A stretch of DNA of 64,000 nt from Rhodosorus marinus (taxonomy: Eukaryota; Rhodophyta; Stylonematophyceae; Stylonematales; Stylonemataceae): contig JAMWBK010000011.1 in the NCBI GenBank assembly GCA_029953675.1, forward strand, positions 620,001 to 684,000. The letters are read 5' to 3'. Made by a program: the position numbers and the translations under genes. This document shows, in pieces, positions 34,174 to 45,860 of the stretch. Below the pieces are notes generated by a model, which worked only from the letters and a program-made list of their open reading frames with translations, was not told where the DNA came from and did not search any database. How positions within the stretch are numbered: position 1 is the first letter of the stretch; each line of letters starts with the position of its first letter.

Positions 34174-35792
34174 CTTTCAAGGGAAGAGAGAACACGAAGT
34201 GCGGTGGTTTGATTAACTTGCAACTTGAGGCTTCCAATACTTTGTCCGGGAAAGTTTCTGGGGAGGGAATCCTGCCCGAGAATAGTATCCGCAAAATTTC
34301 GTGGGTTTCTTCTTCCTTAATGATCTGAAAAGTACACTCTTTCCAGTCTTCCGATTTTTGATCATCGGCTGGTGTTCGGTCATTCCTAGTAAAATTGCTA
34401 GGAATCCGAGTCTGGGGCCTACCTGTGGCCAATTAGCAACATGGGATTCATCCACAAGGATGCGGGACCAGCAACAGGGTTGACCTTGGTGGTTGCAATA
34501 TTGTTGTTGGACACTGATCGACTCTTAACTGGTGCTTCTAATAGTGATATAGCTCCCTACAACGGTTGTCGATATACGTTCTGCCCCGGCCCCTCCCCCA
34601 GGGTTTGTATTGACCGTTTGAATAGAGCTGGCCGCAGGTTGTACAAAAGCCAACGCACGTCACTCGATGAGTTTGTAGGCGGTCGCCCTGGCTGTGGCGA
34701 TATATCAATGATGGGGCGGGAGGGACTGTTTAACCTTCGCCGTCTTTAAAATTTTTTTTTTGCCTTTTGGTCGGATCGTGCATCTTCTCTGCGTTTGGAG
34801 AGGTTCCACGAAGTCTTCACTCGAGGGCCTTGATACATTGTTGTGAGAACGAGTCGAACCACTACGACCTGCTATCCACTTCCTGAACTCTTGTAGAAAG
34901 GGGAGAGCTCAGAGGTACCAACACGACTAAGGGCAGAACCCTCCAGAGCTTCCTAAATATAATATGTACTGATCAACTACTGGCGTCGCGCTCCACGCTC
35001 CAAAACCTATGTGTTGTTAAAGAGCAGAACGAATTTAAGAGCAGCCAATGCAAGGTTCTGCTTACCCCTGCGGGCTTCCCCTTCTTCTCGTTAACTTGCT
35101 CCGCACCAGTGGTATGGAGATCAGCTCAGAACGACCCGTCCCGTAAAAGCCAGTTTGGCGTTCCAGACAAAACCAATCCGGGCAGAGCGTGACGCGAATC
35201 TTCAGCGTCAGGGCTCCGGAAGCAAGCCTAGGCCTGTTCCTTTCCAGGTCGTGGAAATGAAACAAGGGGTGATCACAAAGTGTCCTGAAACAGGAGATAA
35301 AAGACTGATCGAGCTTGAACATCGGCTGAAGACCGCGACAGACGAAATCGTAGCAACCCCAGCGGGTCTAATGCAAGTATGGAATTTTTGGTCTACTGAT
35401 GAAAACCTTTGAAAGCGAGGTTATTTGTATTTAATTTTAGAATAAAATAGATACAAAATTATGTTCTTTTATCTTAAGTTTTTAGATTGCTCCACAGCTT
35501 GAGTTCAAACGGCGGGTTTTAATGGGATGCTATCGTGGCTCCGACCGACCAAAGTCCAGGCAGAGAGGAGGGAATCTTCGCGAGGCGTTTCCGACCAAGG
35601 CCGTGAGCGATCTAGGCAACCCGATATAACACTGCCTAGTATAATACAACATCGGATTTCGCCGTGTCTGGAGGAGACTGAGGGTAGCATCTGTGACCTC
35701 GTCGTAGTAGGGAGCAGGATGGTTGTGCTGGGATAGTTCAGCTTGGTAGGGAAGTCCTCGTTGAAGCTTTCGAGGGCTTGGACCACAACAAT
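34174..35792. other. Spacer holding the first copy of the 325-bp block
   Basis: Apart from the repeat at 34482-34805 no gene was seen. The frame at 35155-35412 has no recognisable feature. Confidence 0.45.
34482..34805 (+). repeat. 325-bp direct repeat, copy 1
   Basis: It is about 99% identical to 37318-37643; I counted two substitutions and a 2-nt difference in a C run. Identity begins at GACCTTGGTGG and ends abruptly at GGAGAGGTT. The other copy ends 54 bp before the glycosyltransferase ATG, so this looks like a copied promoter/leader without its coding region. Confidence 0.92.
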
Positions 35793-36155
35793 ATGGGTCT
35801 TCCTATGAAGAAAAGGTTGCTTCTCAGAGATATGGCTCTGGTGGGAACTTTGATGACGCTCCTGGTGTTCATGATTTCTCAGTTTTGGCTTCGAGGGCGG
35901 CGGATGGATGTCCTGGAGTCGGAAACAACGAAAATGGCCGAGGAGAGGAGAGAGCTGCTTGCGAAAATTGGGGAGCTGGGCCAAGCATTTGAAGACTTTC
36001 GAGAAGAAAAGGAATCCCTGAAAAGTAAGATTAGGGACGAGCACAAACGTCGAGCCGCAAAGGAGAATCCCAAAGAGAACCGGGGAACAACCGTGGTGGA
36101 TTTGGCACGAGCGCAAGCACAACGCCATCTGCAGCCTATTGATATTAACCTCTGA
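35793..36155 (+). CDS. Anchor/coiled-coil protein (stem-like family, member 5)
   Basis: 120 residues. MGLPMKKRLLLRD start, helix at about 14-33 (MALVGTLMTLLVFMISQFWL), RGRR after it, then about 55 residues of coiled coil (TKMAEERRELLAKIGEL and on) and a short polar tail. The ATG at 35793 follows an in-frame TTG at 35778, which was rejected. No catalytic domain. Confidence 0.68.
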   Translation: MGLPMKKRLLLRDMALVGTLMTLLVFMISQFWLRGRRMDVLESETTKMAEERRELLAKIGELGQAFEDFREEKESLKSKIRDEHKRRAAKENPKENRGTTVVDLARAQAQRHLQPIDINL

Positions 36156-37697
36156 AAACGCGGGACCCTCAACAGCTACGTCGTGAATTGAAACGAAATT
36201 CACTGTGGGCGTAGGTGGCTCATGGGTCCAATTGCACTCTGGTATTCCTTCGCGTTATCTATTGTTGTTGTTTTGCTTGTTGCTCCAAATACACAGAGTG
36301 ACAACGCAAATGAGGACGGGGGGACCCATCAGCGCACCACAACCCTTCGAGCAAGTGTGATACAGATGTGCCAAGGAAGAATATTAGAAGGACACGAACC
36401 AGTGGGTTAGGAGAGCCACGAACTTCCTTTGGATGATGTCCTGTAGTCCCAAAGCTACCCCTCAGATGGAACTTGTTTCACGACGTCGATGGAGCACATA
36501 ATTGTTGGTTAACAGAGGCAAGAAGCAGTATTCGCAATAGCGGGAAAGGTATTTGCCACAATGTTCCGGTACGTTCTCTCACATCATGTCGCCGAATCTA
36601 ACAATCCACCGCTCAATTTTTTTGGTTTAAGCAACGCCTGTGCTTTCGTCATAAAAGAATTAGCTTCGTAGGCGGCAGAACAGATCTTCACTGAGGACGA
36701 TCCGAACCGATAGCCAGACCCAGTCCATCCGTCATGCCGAACACCTCCAAATCGCAACGCCACGAGAGTAGTACAAATTATTCCGTACTAATATGTACTA
36801 TGTTGTAGTTCCAATTGTGTACAGAACCAAATCGTATTTACGTACAACAGCACAAAATTTTACCAAAACGAGGAGTGAAATTCCAAGTAAATACAGACAT
36901 AGGACGCCGGCACACTAGATCCCCCTTAATTTTTCAGGAAAACATGTAAACGTTCGGTGCATACCCGGTGTATTCAATATCGTTTATTTTATATCAACAA
37001 AATGTTAAAACTATTCAAATCACGATTTAGGCGCGATCGGATTGGAGAACACATACCAACGGTCGACACGAGAACAGAAAGTCGCAGGTGCATTGCTGAT
37101 CGGTGGGTGTGCGAAAAGAAAGAATGGGCACCCACGGAGTGTACCAGGATCGCTTCTCTATAGAAAAGTTGTCCAAGAACTACCAAAGGTTCCGCTGAAA
37201 GTGAAAGGTCCCAACTGTGCATCGATTGGCAAGAGAAATCGCTGTCCCGTTCCCATCTGTGTCGGACGTTAGGCGATCATCGGGACGGTTAGGTAGTGGC
37301 ACTCACTGTCATGCAGTGACCTTGGTGGTTGCAATATTGTCGTTGGACACTGATCGACTCTTAACTGGTGCTTCTAATAGTGATATAGCTCCCTACAACG
37401 GTTGTCGATATACGTTCTGCCCCGGCCCCTCCCCCCCAGGGTTTGTATTGACCGTTTGAATAGAGCTGGCCGCAGGTTGTACAAAAGCCAACGCACGTCA
37501 CTCGATGAGTTTGTAGGCGGTCGCCCTGGCTGTGGCGATATATCAATGATGGGGCGGGAGGGACTGTTTAACCTTCGCCGTCTTTAAAATTTTTTTTTTG
37601 CCTTTTGGTCGGATCGTGCATCTTCTCTGTGTTTGGAGAGGTTACACGCATCGTTTTTTTTCTTGTTCTAGAGGGAGCGTGAGCTCGGAGGGTCCGG
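36156..37697. other. Spacer upstream of the glycosyltransferase gene
   Basis: A 62-codon ATG frame at 36222-36410 begins with a signal-peptide-like MGPIALWYSFALSIVVVLL segment but has no other support. The second copy of the 325-bp block fills 37318-37643. Confidence 0.4.
37318..37643 (+). repeat. 325-bp direct repeat, copy 2 (probable glycosyltransferase promoter/leader)
   Basis: Nearly identical to 34482-34805. Located 54-380 bp before the ATG at 37698, where a promoter or 5' leader is expected. It contains a TTTAAAATTTTTTTTT stretch. Confidence 0.92.
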
Positions 37698-38941
37698 ATG
37701 ATTCAGGTACAGAGCCCTTTCAAGCCGGCATCGGTGCTTATCAGTTTCAACGGCGCGGTGCAGAAGAGGAAGTATTTCAAGTCGAGGGTGAATGCGGATC
37801 TGGTTATGTGCGGGAGTCTCGCTGCGATATTCTTTCTCATGGTTGGAGAGCTGCTGCGATTACGTGGGGACACGATGCGATTGTCGCGAGAGCTCAAGGA
37901 AATGGGAATGGTGGAGTCTATAGTTGGCCAGTCTCTGTCCGAGCTTCAGACGCGATCTAGGAATATAAAAACTGAGCTCTCGGGCTATGACAGGGAACTG
38001 AAGTTTCGGAAATTTGGGCAGGGCAAAAAGCGGAACAAGAAGAGAGCAGAGGATCCTTCGTACAACTCAGTGTTCGACAAAGTCTACTTTGTGACGTTTG
38101 ACGAGTGTACCCAGCAAGAGCAGCGGGCGTTAGACTTGTCATCGGACGTTGGCCTGGACGTCGATCCATTCCGGGCTTTTCGAGCCGAGGACGTCAAGCT
38201 TGGAGAGCCTAATCTTGGGATGGGAATCGACTTGCAAGCTGACAGCATTAGCAAACAAGAGGTAGCATGAATGCTCCGCCTTCGGAGACTAGTATCCTAG
38301 CGGTCACCCTGTTTTCTCACCTTCTCGTTTGCCCGTTCCCCCATCAGGTCGCTGCGCATCTGACTCACAGACAAATCTGGCACGAAATAGTCGAAGACAA
38401 CTATAGGAACGCTCTGATAATTTCTGCTGATTTGATAGTGAAGGAATCCATCCTAAAAATCCTATCGGAGCTAATGGGAGATGTAGAAGATGAGGCTTCG
38501 AGACGAGAAGAGGACTGGCATATGGTTACGTTCCGTAGGAGGAAGCTGGATCGGAGCGCTGACGAAGAGGTAATCCTTAATTCCGTTTTGAATCAGATCC
38601 ATTGGTTATCCGTATGGACTCCCCGCGCTGACGTTGAAACGACTTTCGTGACGAAGGTATTTGCTGGAGGCCCTGATGGCCGTTTTATCACGAAGGCCAG
38701 CCCAAGCCTCGGCTGCAGTTTCTATGCATTGAGCAACAAGGGAGCCGAGCTCTTGTTGCGTCTGGTTGACTCCTACAGGCAACCTCTGGATATGCAACTG
38801 GCGATGCTCCAACAGTCTGGAAAGCTTAACGTTCTTAGCGCGTGCGACAACGATCGCTCTGTTCCCGACTGTCCGGAGAATGCCCTTTTTCAGCGGATGC
38901 AGTCTCAATTCGGCGAGGACTGCCGAGGTCAGCGAAGTTAA
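37698..38941 (+). CDS. GT25-like glycosyltransferase with N-terminal membrane anchor and coiled stem
   Basis: Exons 37698-38261 and 38348-38941 flank an 86-nt intron (GAG|GTAGCA ... CATCAG|GTC, phase 0), giving 385 residues. A basic KRKYFKSR precedes a helix at about 34-54, then a coiled stem to about 105 and a basic linker. From about 127 it follows the GT25 (LPS/collagen sugar transferase) pattern: KVYFVTFDECTQ, FRAFRAEDVKL, then, across the splice, AAHLTHRQIWHEIVEDN, ALIISADLIV, and near the end FYALSNKGAELLL and PLDMQL. The usual acidic EDD/DxD-like site is SAD (214-216) here, so activity is uncertain. Type II Golgi topology is expected for such enzymes. Its anchor and stem resemble the five upstream short proteins. 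Confidence 0.7.
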
Positions 38942-40066
38942 CCGCACCCTTAGCTCAAATGCGAAAGGACAGACTGTTCTGACTCTGCCTTTCTCTTTCC
39001 GGCATTCTCTTGGTTCTCTTTGAAAAGCTAGGTTTTGACCCACGCGATGAGTTCAGTCGGAAAGAATATTTGAGCTTGTACAGAAACCCCGTCAGCTAGA
39101 CCCCTGGCCGAAGCACGGAGAAAGCCCATGCACCCTTGTACAGGAACTTATTAAAACTCGATTGAAACTGTATGGGCTTCTACCGTAGGCTTACGTGCGT
39201 GCACGACAAGCTTCATCCATCGAGTTCTGGAAATGCAGCACTCGTGCCAGGAGTTCGTCCCATTCCTATTGCCGATCAGTTCATGAAGGGAGCCAGAAGT
39301 AGGACTGACTAATTTCGCACTGAAGAATTGGACGATTTCTTACACCCGTCATTCACCGAATGACGCAAAAGTGAACGCATCGAGTTCTATTCCCACACTC
39401 TTCTTGGTTTACTGGCCATTACAGAAACGGCACCTAGATACGTGTCCTTTGTATCTGGTTAGAGATTCAAAGACCTTACTACCGTACCCTTGCAGAGGTT
39501 TCTTAAACCCTGCACTCGATCCACGATCGCGATTACCAACTTCCTCAATGCTCTTCCCAATATGCTTTCTTCGAACTTTAGTGGGTATGCCCCCAGGCAA
39601 TGCGGTTGGCATCAGAAGCCATGTGTGCTGACACGTCTTTATAAACTCCAGCGGGCCAATTGAGCAGACCCGCGAGATCACGACGAAGGATGGAACAAGC
39701 TTGCTCGAAGGCTAAGAGCTCTGGTCTTCGAAAAGACCCGTTGTTTCCATCCCCCAAGCGACTTTCCACGACAGAGAGAGCAGAGCCATCCGCGGGGAAG
39801 GCGGAGTCCCCAGGAATCTCGGGAAGCTCAACAGTGAGCAGTCCTATGATAGCGTCTGCTGTGACTGGAGCAAGATGCCTCTGAGCGAAGAGGTTGTTTC
39901 TTTAACTCGCTGGTGGTTTTTGGCTTGGATAACAGCTAGGATTATCGCAAGGCTTGAGAGCGAAGAGGACCTGCAGTTTCGTGGTTTCGCTTGGAGTGCT
40001 TAGGGTACAGTGGTAGATACTGACGTCTTCTGTACGATGAAGACTGCGCTTGGGTGATCCCAGGAG
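38942..40066. other. Intergenic region before the DHHC gene
   Basis: No gene recognised. A frame at 39660-39884 (plus) is Ser/Lys-rich and without a motif. Confidence 0.4.
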
Positions 40067-41072
40067 ATGGTCTGTGAGGAGCTGGTAGTTTGGATCTGGA
40101 GCGGAGAATGGTTTCGACCGTTGAGCGCGAAGGGGACTTTTGTCCTGTCGTTTGGAGCTGTGTTTCTATGCATGATCGTTTCCTCGATTCTCGTCTTTCA
40201 ACACTCAGCGGGAGCGATCATCTGCTTCGTGGTTCTGTCGCTTTTGACCCTAAGTTCCATGGTTCGGTGCGCGGTTATTGATCCAGGCTATGTGACCGAG
40301 TCCTCTACCGGTGCAAGCGATGTTCCGCCGGATCGACTGTGCTTGCGGTGCGAGGGGTACAAACCTCCACGTGCTCACCATTGTAGAGTGTGCAAGCGAT
40401 GTGTGCAAGTTATGGACCATCATTGTACTTTTCTAGCTAACTGCATCGGACGGGGCAACAGGAAACTGTTCCTACTGAGCCTGTATTATGGCTTTTTGTT
40501 GTCCGTTTTGGTCGTTCTCACGGCTCCAAAGGCGCTAAGAACGTACGATCAATGCGACCATTCAAATTGCGAGATTTCGGTTCTATTCGAAAGGTTCTGA
40601 TGCTTCTAAGCGTTCTGTTTCTATTGCCAGTATGGTGTCCGCAACTACCCACTCTGAGACTCCGCCGGAAGCCCTGTACGTGCTCTACCTGATTATCTGC
40701 TTTGTGGTCTTCCAGCAGAGCGCTATATACTCCGTGGCGACCTTCTCTCTCGCAGCATTTCAAACCTTTCTGGTGAAGCGGGACGAGACCACCATTGAGT
40801 TCAGAAGACTGCACGGTAAGGCGCGGAAGCTTTTGCGCAAAGCGGATGCTCTTTTTATGGAGCGAACGCTTGAGCCACCTTTGGCTGAATCCTTCATGCG
40901 AACGTATACAACAGAGGAGAATGAGAACCAACCGCCGCTAGACCCGAACGAAGCCCTTTTGAACCCGCATGGATTCAAGGAAGTCTTCGGCAGCTGTGTC
41001 GCGCTCTGGTTCCTTCCGATCTTCCCTGACGAGTTGCGGACGGAAACATCATACGACGAGCTTCCGGCTTGA
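40067..41072 (+). CDS. DHHC-type protein S-acyltransferase (palmitoyltransferase)
   Basis: Exons 40067-40542 and 40631-41072 are joined across an 88-nt intron (AGA AC|GTACGA ... TGCCAG|T, phase 2), giving about 305 residues. It has four likely membrane helices (about 24-45, 49-66, 135-152, 173-203). The DPG motif is at 72-74. The cysteine-rich domain runs from C92-x2-C95 through HHCRVCKRC to DHHC at 117-120, and TTIE lies at 212-215, all in the order normal for the family. The enzyme transfers acyl chains to cytosolic cysteines from the Golgi or other membranes. DHHC is followed by TF rather than the usual PW; the catalytic Cys120 is intact. It ends only 64 bp from the convergent gene at 41137. 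Confidence 0.88.
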
Positions 41073-41136
41073 TTTAGCCGAATGCTAGCGATATCGATTC
41101 CGTTCTGGCTCTGCTGAATTTCATATCTGGGTCGTT

Positions 41137-42542
41137 TTATCCTGGCTCCAACAGGGACCAAGGGCCTGCTCCTGAAAGGAACGGACGCAGATTTGTAACT
41201 CCGAAAACTGGACCATCGAGTGTTTTGGATAGAAAAGCACACCACTCTCCAGACATAGCACAAGAGATTTCAGCGGGACAATTCCACACGTACCCGCAAG
41301 CCTCCCCTTCGGCGCTTCCCCATTCCGTGGTGTACCGAGGTCTTTTGCTTGCTGCAGGCCTCTGTCGATTCATCCGAAAAATTCGTTGATGACCACTTCC
41401 GTCGCTACGAGAGCCGTCTTTTTCAGTCTTGTAGTGCGCTTGCTGACCCAACCAGTTCCCGGTGGGTTCCTGAATAGACGTGGCGTTGGAGATTCCTGAG
41501 TCGCTGGCCCGTTTGACAGAACTTTGATGACCAAAGCTTTTTCCGTCCACCTTACCGGAGAAAAATCGAAATAGCTAGGTTCCTGGAACGTGAACGCAAA
41601 CGGTATGTCCATGGATTCTGTGTAAATAAGTTGAAAACATCGTCGATCGTCACATTTCGTGATCTTGAATACTTCAACAAAGTTATCGTCCAAGCTAGCG
41701 ACCACGAGCTTATCTCCACCGAACAGCTGCGCTTGCCTTGCTCCCTTGGTTGTGAACTTGGGCAGGTCTTCGACAGCGGCGAGTTCACAGCGGCGCGCAA
41801 ATGGTGGGGAGCAGACGAACAGCTCCAGCTGCTTGGGTTCCGGTCCCCCTAGCGGCATTGGGCCTGAATGATGGATGAGCATCAGGAGCTCATCCGAACT
41901 GCTGAAGGTGAATGTTAGACGCTTCCTCGTGGCGTCGTTGAGATTGATCAGGGTTCTTTCCCACAACACTGCGCCGGTCACGTTCATGAGGACGACGTTG
42001 ACGTCATCGTGCAAGACTGCGACGTAGTTTTCAGAAGGCGAAAACTTTACAGCGTTGATGTTGCCTTGAAAGGATCGCTGAGAGGCTAGGTTGAACCCCG
42101 AATTGGAAAGGCTGCAGATGAAAAACTCTTGCTTTTCCCGAAAGAACAGCCAGCTTGACTTGAAGCTAGCCTCTTGATCGCCGCCCCCAAATGCGAGATA
42201 CTTCCCGGAAGTAGACAGGTCGCCAACGCATTCCCCAAACTCGTGCTTGCGCGTTGGAAATGTAGAGGATGACTGAACTAAACTCGGTACAAAGATACTG
42301 TTTACGCTTACGGAACCGGTCGGAAAGTCCCAGTTGAGTACGACCGCAGTCCTTCCGTCCTCTGAAACGAAGCAACTCACTGCCGTGGAGTTGCAAGATT
42401 TGTACAACACGATCGGTTCCAATAACGTGCGATCAAAAAAGCTTGATGGACTCCCAAACTCAAGAATTCGACCATCTAGCTGAGAACCTCGAGCTAGGTG
42501 CCTCACGAAACCATTCTCAACCTTTGTAGTCTTCACCTCCAT
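41137..42542 (-). CDS. F-box-like/propeller family member A
   Basis: Exons 42542-41556 and 41469-41137 flank an 86-nt intron (TCTCCG|GTAAGG ... ATTCAG|GAA, phase 0), giving 439 residues. The middle has repeated beta-propeller-like blades: SCFVSEDGRTAVVLNWD, GDLSTSGKYLAFGGG, INAVKFSPSENYVAVLHDD followed by LMNVTGAVLWER, and the signature LELFVCSPPF. Exon 2 ends with EWCAFLSK...GVTNLRPFLSG..PW, the C-terminal motif of this family. The F-box-like start seen in members B-F is degenerate here. The function is unknown; propeller F-box proteins usually present substrates to SCF ubiquitin ligases. Confidence 0.68.
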
Positions 42543-43279
42543 CGCTGAACAGACCTCACCACAAACCTCCTAGTGCTGTCCAGAACACTGCAACACGCAG
42601 CTTTTGGACGATTCCCTAGGCGGACTGAAATCGTTGACCGGCAGCCTGTAGAAGTTCAGTGTTGCGGAACGAAACTCGAGATTGTCTCCCGCTTTGGTGA
42701 ACTCATCCAGTCCATGTCGCAGCCGCATGGTCACGAGCCAGGAGCCCATGGACCGCCCGATGGGCTACCCTAAACGAACTGTTTCAGTGTTGAGCTGAGC
42801 TGGAGACGGAAGTTGATCCACAGACAATTACCGCACCTAGCTAGGAAGTGGATTCTCGTTCTATGGTTCGCATAGGTCCTCGTCAATCCTGGTGACTATC
42901 CAAGCAAACCTATGAAAGGCTTTCCTGTCGCAACCGACGAAGGCCCCATTTGTCATTCAAATATTTATGTTTTACAATATCGTGCGAACCATTCTTACAG
43001 TAGTTGCACGAAAAACTATGTTCGGATTGGTTCCTTACATAAGACTATTGACCAATTATGTTTCTGTATTCTTTCATATCAGATCGATTGGAATCGGCGC
43101 TTTTGTGCTGACGCCTGGAATCCACTGCTGTTGCTCAAGCTATGACTATATGATTGTCCTTTTGTAGCCGGTTCTTCCTTACGGTTAAGTAGCTATCCAA
43201 TATAGTCCTCTTGCGTAGGAAGGACTGGTTTCCATACCTCAAGCATACACGAGAACGGCATGAGGTTCATGAAGTATAG
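42543..43279. other. Spacer between family members A and B
   Basis: Nothing recognised. Confidence 0.5.
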
Positions 43280-44685
43280 TTAGGGGCCAACATGTGGGAG
43301 GTCTAGTAGGTTTGTACACCACGCTCCGTACTGTGAGAATCCACACGATATTTCATGTTGAGCCCTCCACACGAGGGCAACTCTAGCTGGCGTAGGTTCT
43401 ACTTCTTCAACGGTTCCCGAAGTCGAAGTCCCTACGCTGGCCCTAAAACCCCTGCCGATACCGTTTTCCATAAATAGTCTCCCATGCTCATCCGGGTCAT
43501 CTTTCGCTGAGTTGTACTCGAGCTTAACCCATTGTCCAGAGGCGTCCTGTAGGTCAAGAAAGAAGCCAGAAGGGTTAGTTGCACATGGATGGATCGGCGT
43601 CCATGCATGAGCACAAGGAGCAACCGGCACTGACAAAAAGCACCCACCTCGGAAAACTTGAAGAACCTGGGAGCTACGACCTTGGATACGTGATAAAACT
43701 CCTCATTCTCGTAGGACGAACGAAAGCACAGATCGTACTCGTCCTCCAAATCCTCAATTGCGCGTATTTCGTAAGCCTCCAGGCAGGATGAGTTTCGATG
43801 GACATAGATCAACGTACTCCCATCGACAAACGCCTGCCTGCCGGCTCTAGGAAGATTCTCCGGCGGCGGAGTCATCTCCCTCGGAGCCTTGTCCATGCAA
43901 AACGGAGGTGAGCAGGTCCATAGTCGCAACAGACCAGATCTCAGAAACTCGTTCATATCTGGATAGTTTTCTACCATAAGAAGGTCGTTTGATTGAGTAA
44001 ACGACACCGAAAGTTGCAGCGGAATTCGGTCATAAACGGCATCGAACGATTTCCTCCACACCACATGTCCCAACGTGTTCAGTACGAGTAGTCTCCTATC
44101 GTCGAACTTGACCGCCATGTACTCGTCCGACGAGGAGAACTTGATGTCGTTGATCTGACCCGCAAGCTGGTGCTCCCCAACCTTCTCGGCAACGCCGCCC
44201 GAGAATCTGCAGAGGAGGAAGTCATATTGATAGCGAGTGAATATCTTTTTCCCGGCCTCTCGCTGTTGTCTTAGGTCGTTCCCACCTCCGAACGCAAGGA
44301 AGTCGCCCGACCTTGACAGCTCACCAACGCAAGTGGATTCTTTGTATTTTCGGTACGTCCTGATCGTCGTTCGTGTCCTACTCAGCCGCGGTATCCTGTA
44401 CCTGTCGATGTCAATCGCTCCATCCTCATACCGCCAGTTCACAAGTGCTGCAACCCGACCGTCTCCCGAAACGCAAGAGAACGACACGGGATCTACGTGT
44501 TTGGTCAACAAGACGACAGGCTCCTTCTGACTGACGACGGCGTAGTCGTACGTCTTATGAAGAATCTCATACATCTCCCGGGAAGAATGAGCCATCATAA
44601 CCCGATCCCTTGTGTCCAGTTGCTCCGCTATCTGGGCCAATACATGCCGAGGAAGAGGCGGTACGTCTGCACAACTTTCTTTCAT
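43280..44685 (-). CDS. F-box-like/propeller family member B
   Basis: Exons 44685-43648 and 43546-43280 flank a 101-nt intron (TCCGAG|GTGGGT ... CTACAG|GAC, phase 0), giving 434 residues. N-terminus LPRHVLAQIAEQLDTRDRV is F-box-like. Blade-like segments include FSCVSGDGRVAALVNW, GELSRSGDFLAFGGG and INDIKFSSSDEYMAVKFDD, then LRLWTCSPPF. Exon 2 matches member A in its EISCxxSxxGxWC region but stops soon after, at LLDLPHVGP, lacking the GVTNLRPFL motif. Confidence 0.72.
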
Positions 44686-45860
44686 AGTCGCGTCTGTATA
44701 ACGTGATTTTAAAAACGTGTTCTAAATTGCTACAGCTCCCTGGAACATACTCCACAGTCTGGCTGCCGTTCCTGAAACCGTTCGAACCTTAAAATGCTCA
44801 TCTTAGTCAGTGCATCCTAAGCGCGTGGACCCTTAACCCTCAATCCTGAACAGACAGCATCCCAGCTGGCTGTCGGTCCAGCAAACCGCGATCAGGATAC
44901 CCTGTCCGCACAAGGACACGTTCCCAACGACCAGTCGCCAACGAAATGAAGCTCACCACAACTTCTCAAGGTCTGAGCTAAAGCTCAGAAAAATCAAAAC
45001 TTCAGCCCTCTGGACAGCGGCCTGAGGTAGATTTTTCAAAGGATCCACACACGCATTGGTGGTTCCAGATGACCAGAAGAAAAGCAAGGAACATCGAAAC
45101 CTCTGAGTAGTCTTCTTCACCTGCAGCGCTTTCCCGGCATAAGCAATAAGTAAAAGGTCAAACCCTGCCGGAACAGCGCTTGAGTTGATAAGCAAGTTTG
45201 TTTCACAAAAAATGAATATTTTTGAGATGATCAATCACGTACGATTTAAGTTGACTAGAATATCTCGTATCAACCAATAGAATTGCTGAATGGATGCGTT
45301 GGCGGATCAAAAAGACTGACCTTAATGGATCTCGCCGTTGGACCTGAGAGCGGAAGCAGATGGCTGCCAACGGTGACTGGAGAGACAGAGTGGCTATGCT
45401 CTGCTCGAGGATAGATTTCGATTTCTACATAGAGTAAACTGGGAAACTGAAGTTCAGTGGAGAGGGCGGCGAAGGACGCGGCGGAGTCGTGTCGTGACGA
45501 CTTTGCATTGGGGGAGGTTCTTCTTTTTCTATCCGACGTGCATTGCAATGCCATTGCTCACCCGAATACACCGGCCGCTCGACATATGGAAGATAGAAAT
45601 GTACGACTACGTGCTTGGAGACGTTTAATTTCAGGTACATGCAACCCCAGGCTTACATACTTGGCGAAGCGCCAATCGTGGTTGCTGTTGCCCATTTTGC
45701 ATCTTTCTCTGAAGAATTAAAAACTTAGTCCGCTAAAGGCGTCTTCCACCATGAGGGCTTCAAGCGGGTTCATCATCCCAGCGGGTCATCATCTCATTGG
45801 GCTTGGATGGCAACCCTTAAAGCTAGTCACCTTTATTATCAACATGACACGCGGCATCCA
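44686..45860. other. Spacer between family members B and C
   Basis: Several overlapping short frames on both strands near 45270-45720; none is convincing. Confidence 0.4.

Noticed and set aside
34441-34749. Open frame within the 325-bp repeat (also at 37402-37587)
   Set aside because: The conserved frame simply reflects near-identity of the two DNA copies; there is no protein feature and it overlaps a probable promoter.
40543-40630. Shorter 37-nt intron (donor at AAAG|GTTCTG) in the DHHC gene
   Set aside because: It is phase-compatible, but far shorter than all other introns; the donor at 40543 gives the typical 88 nt.
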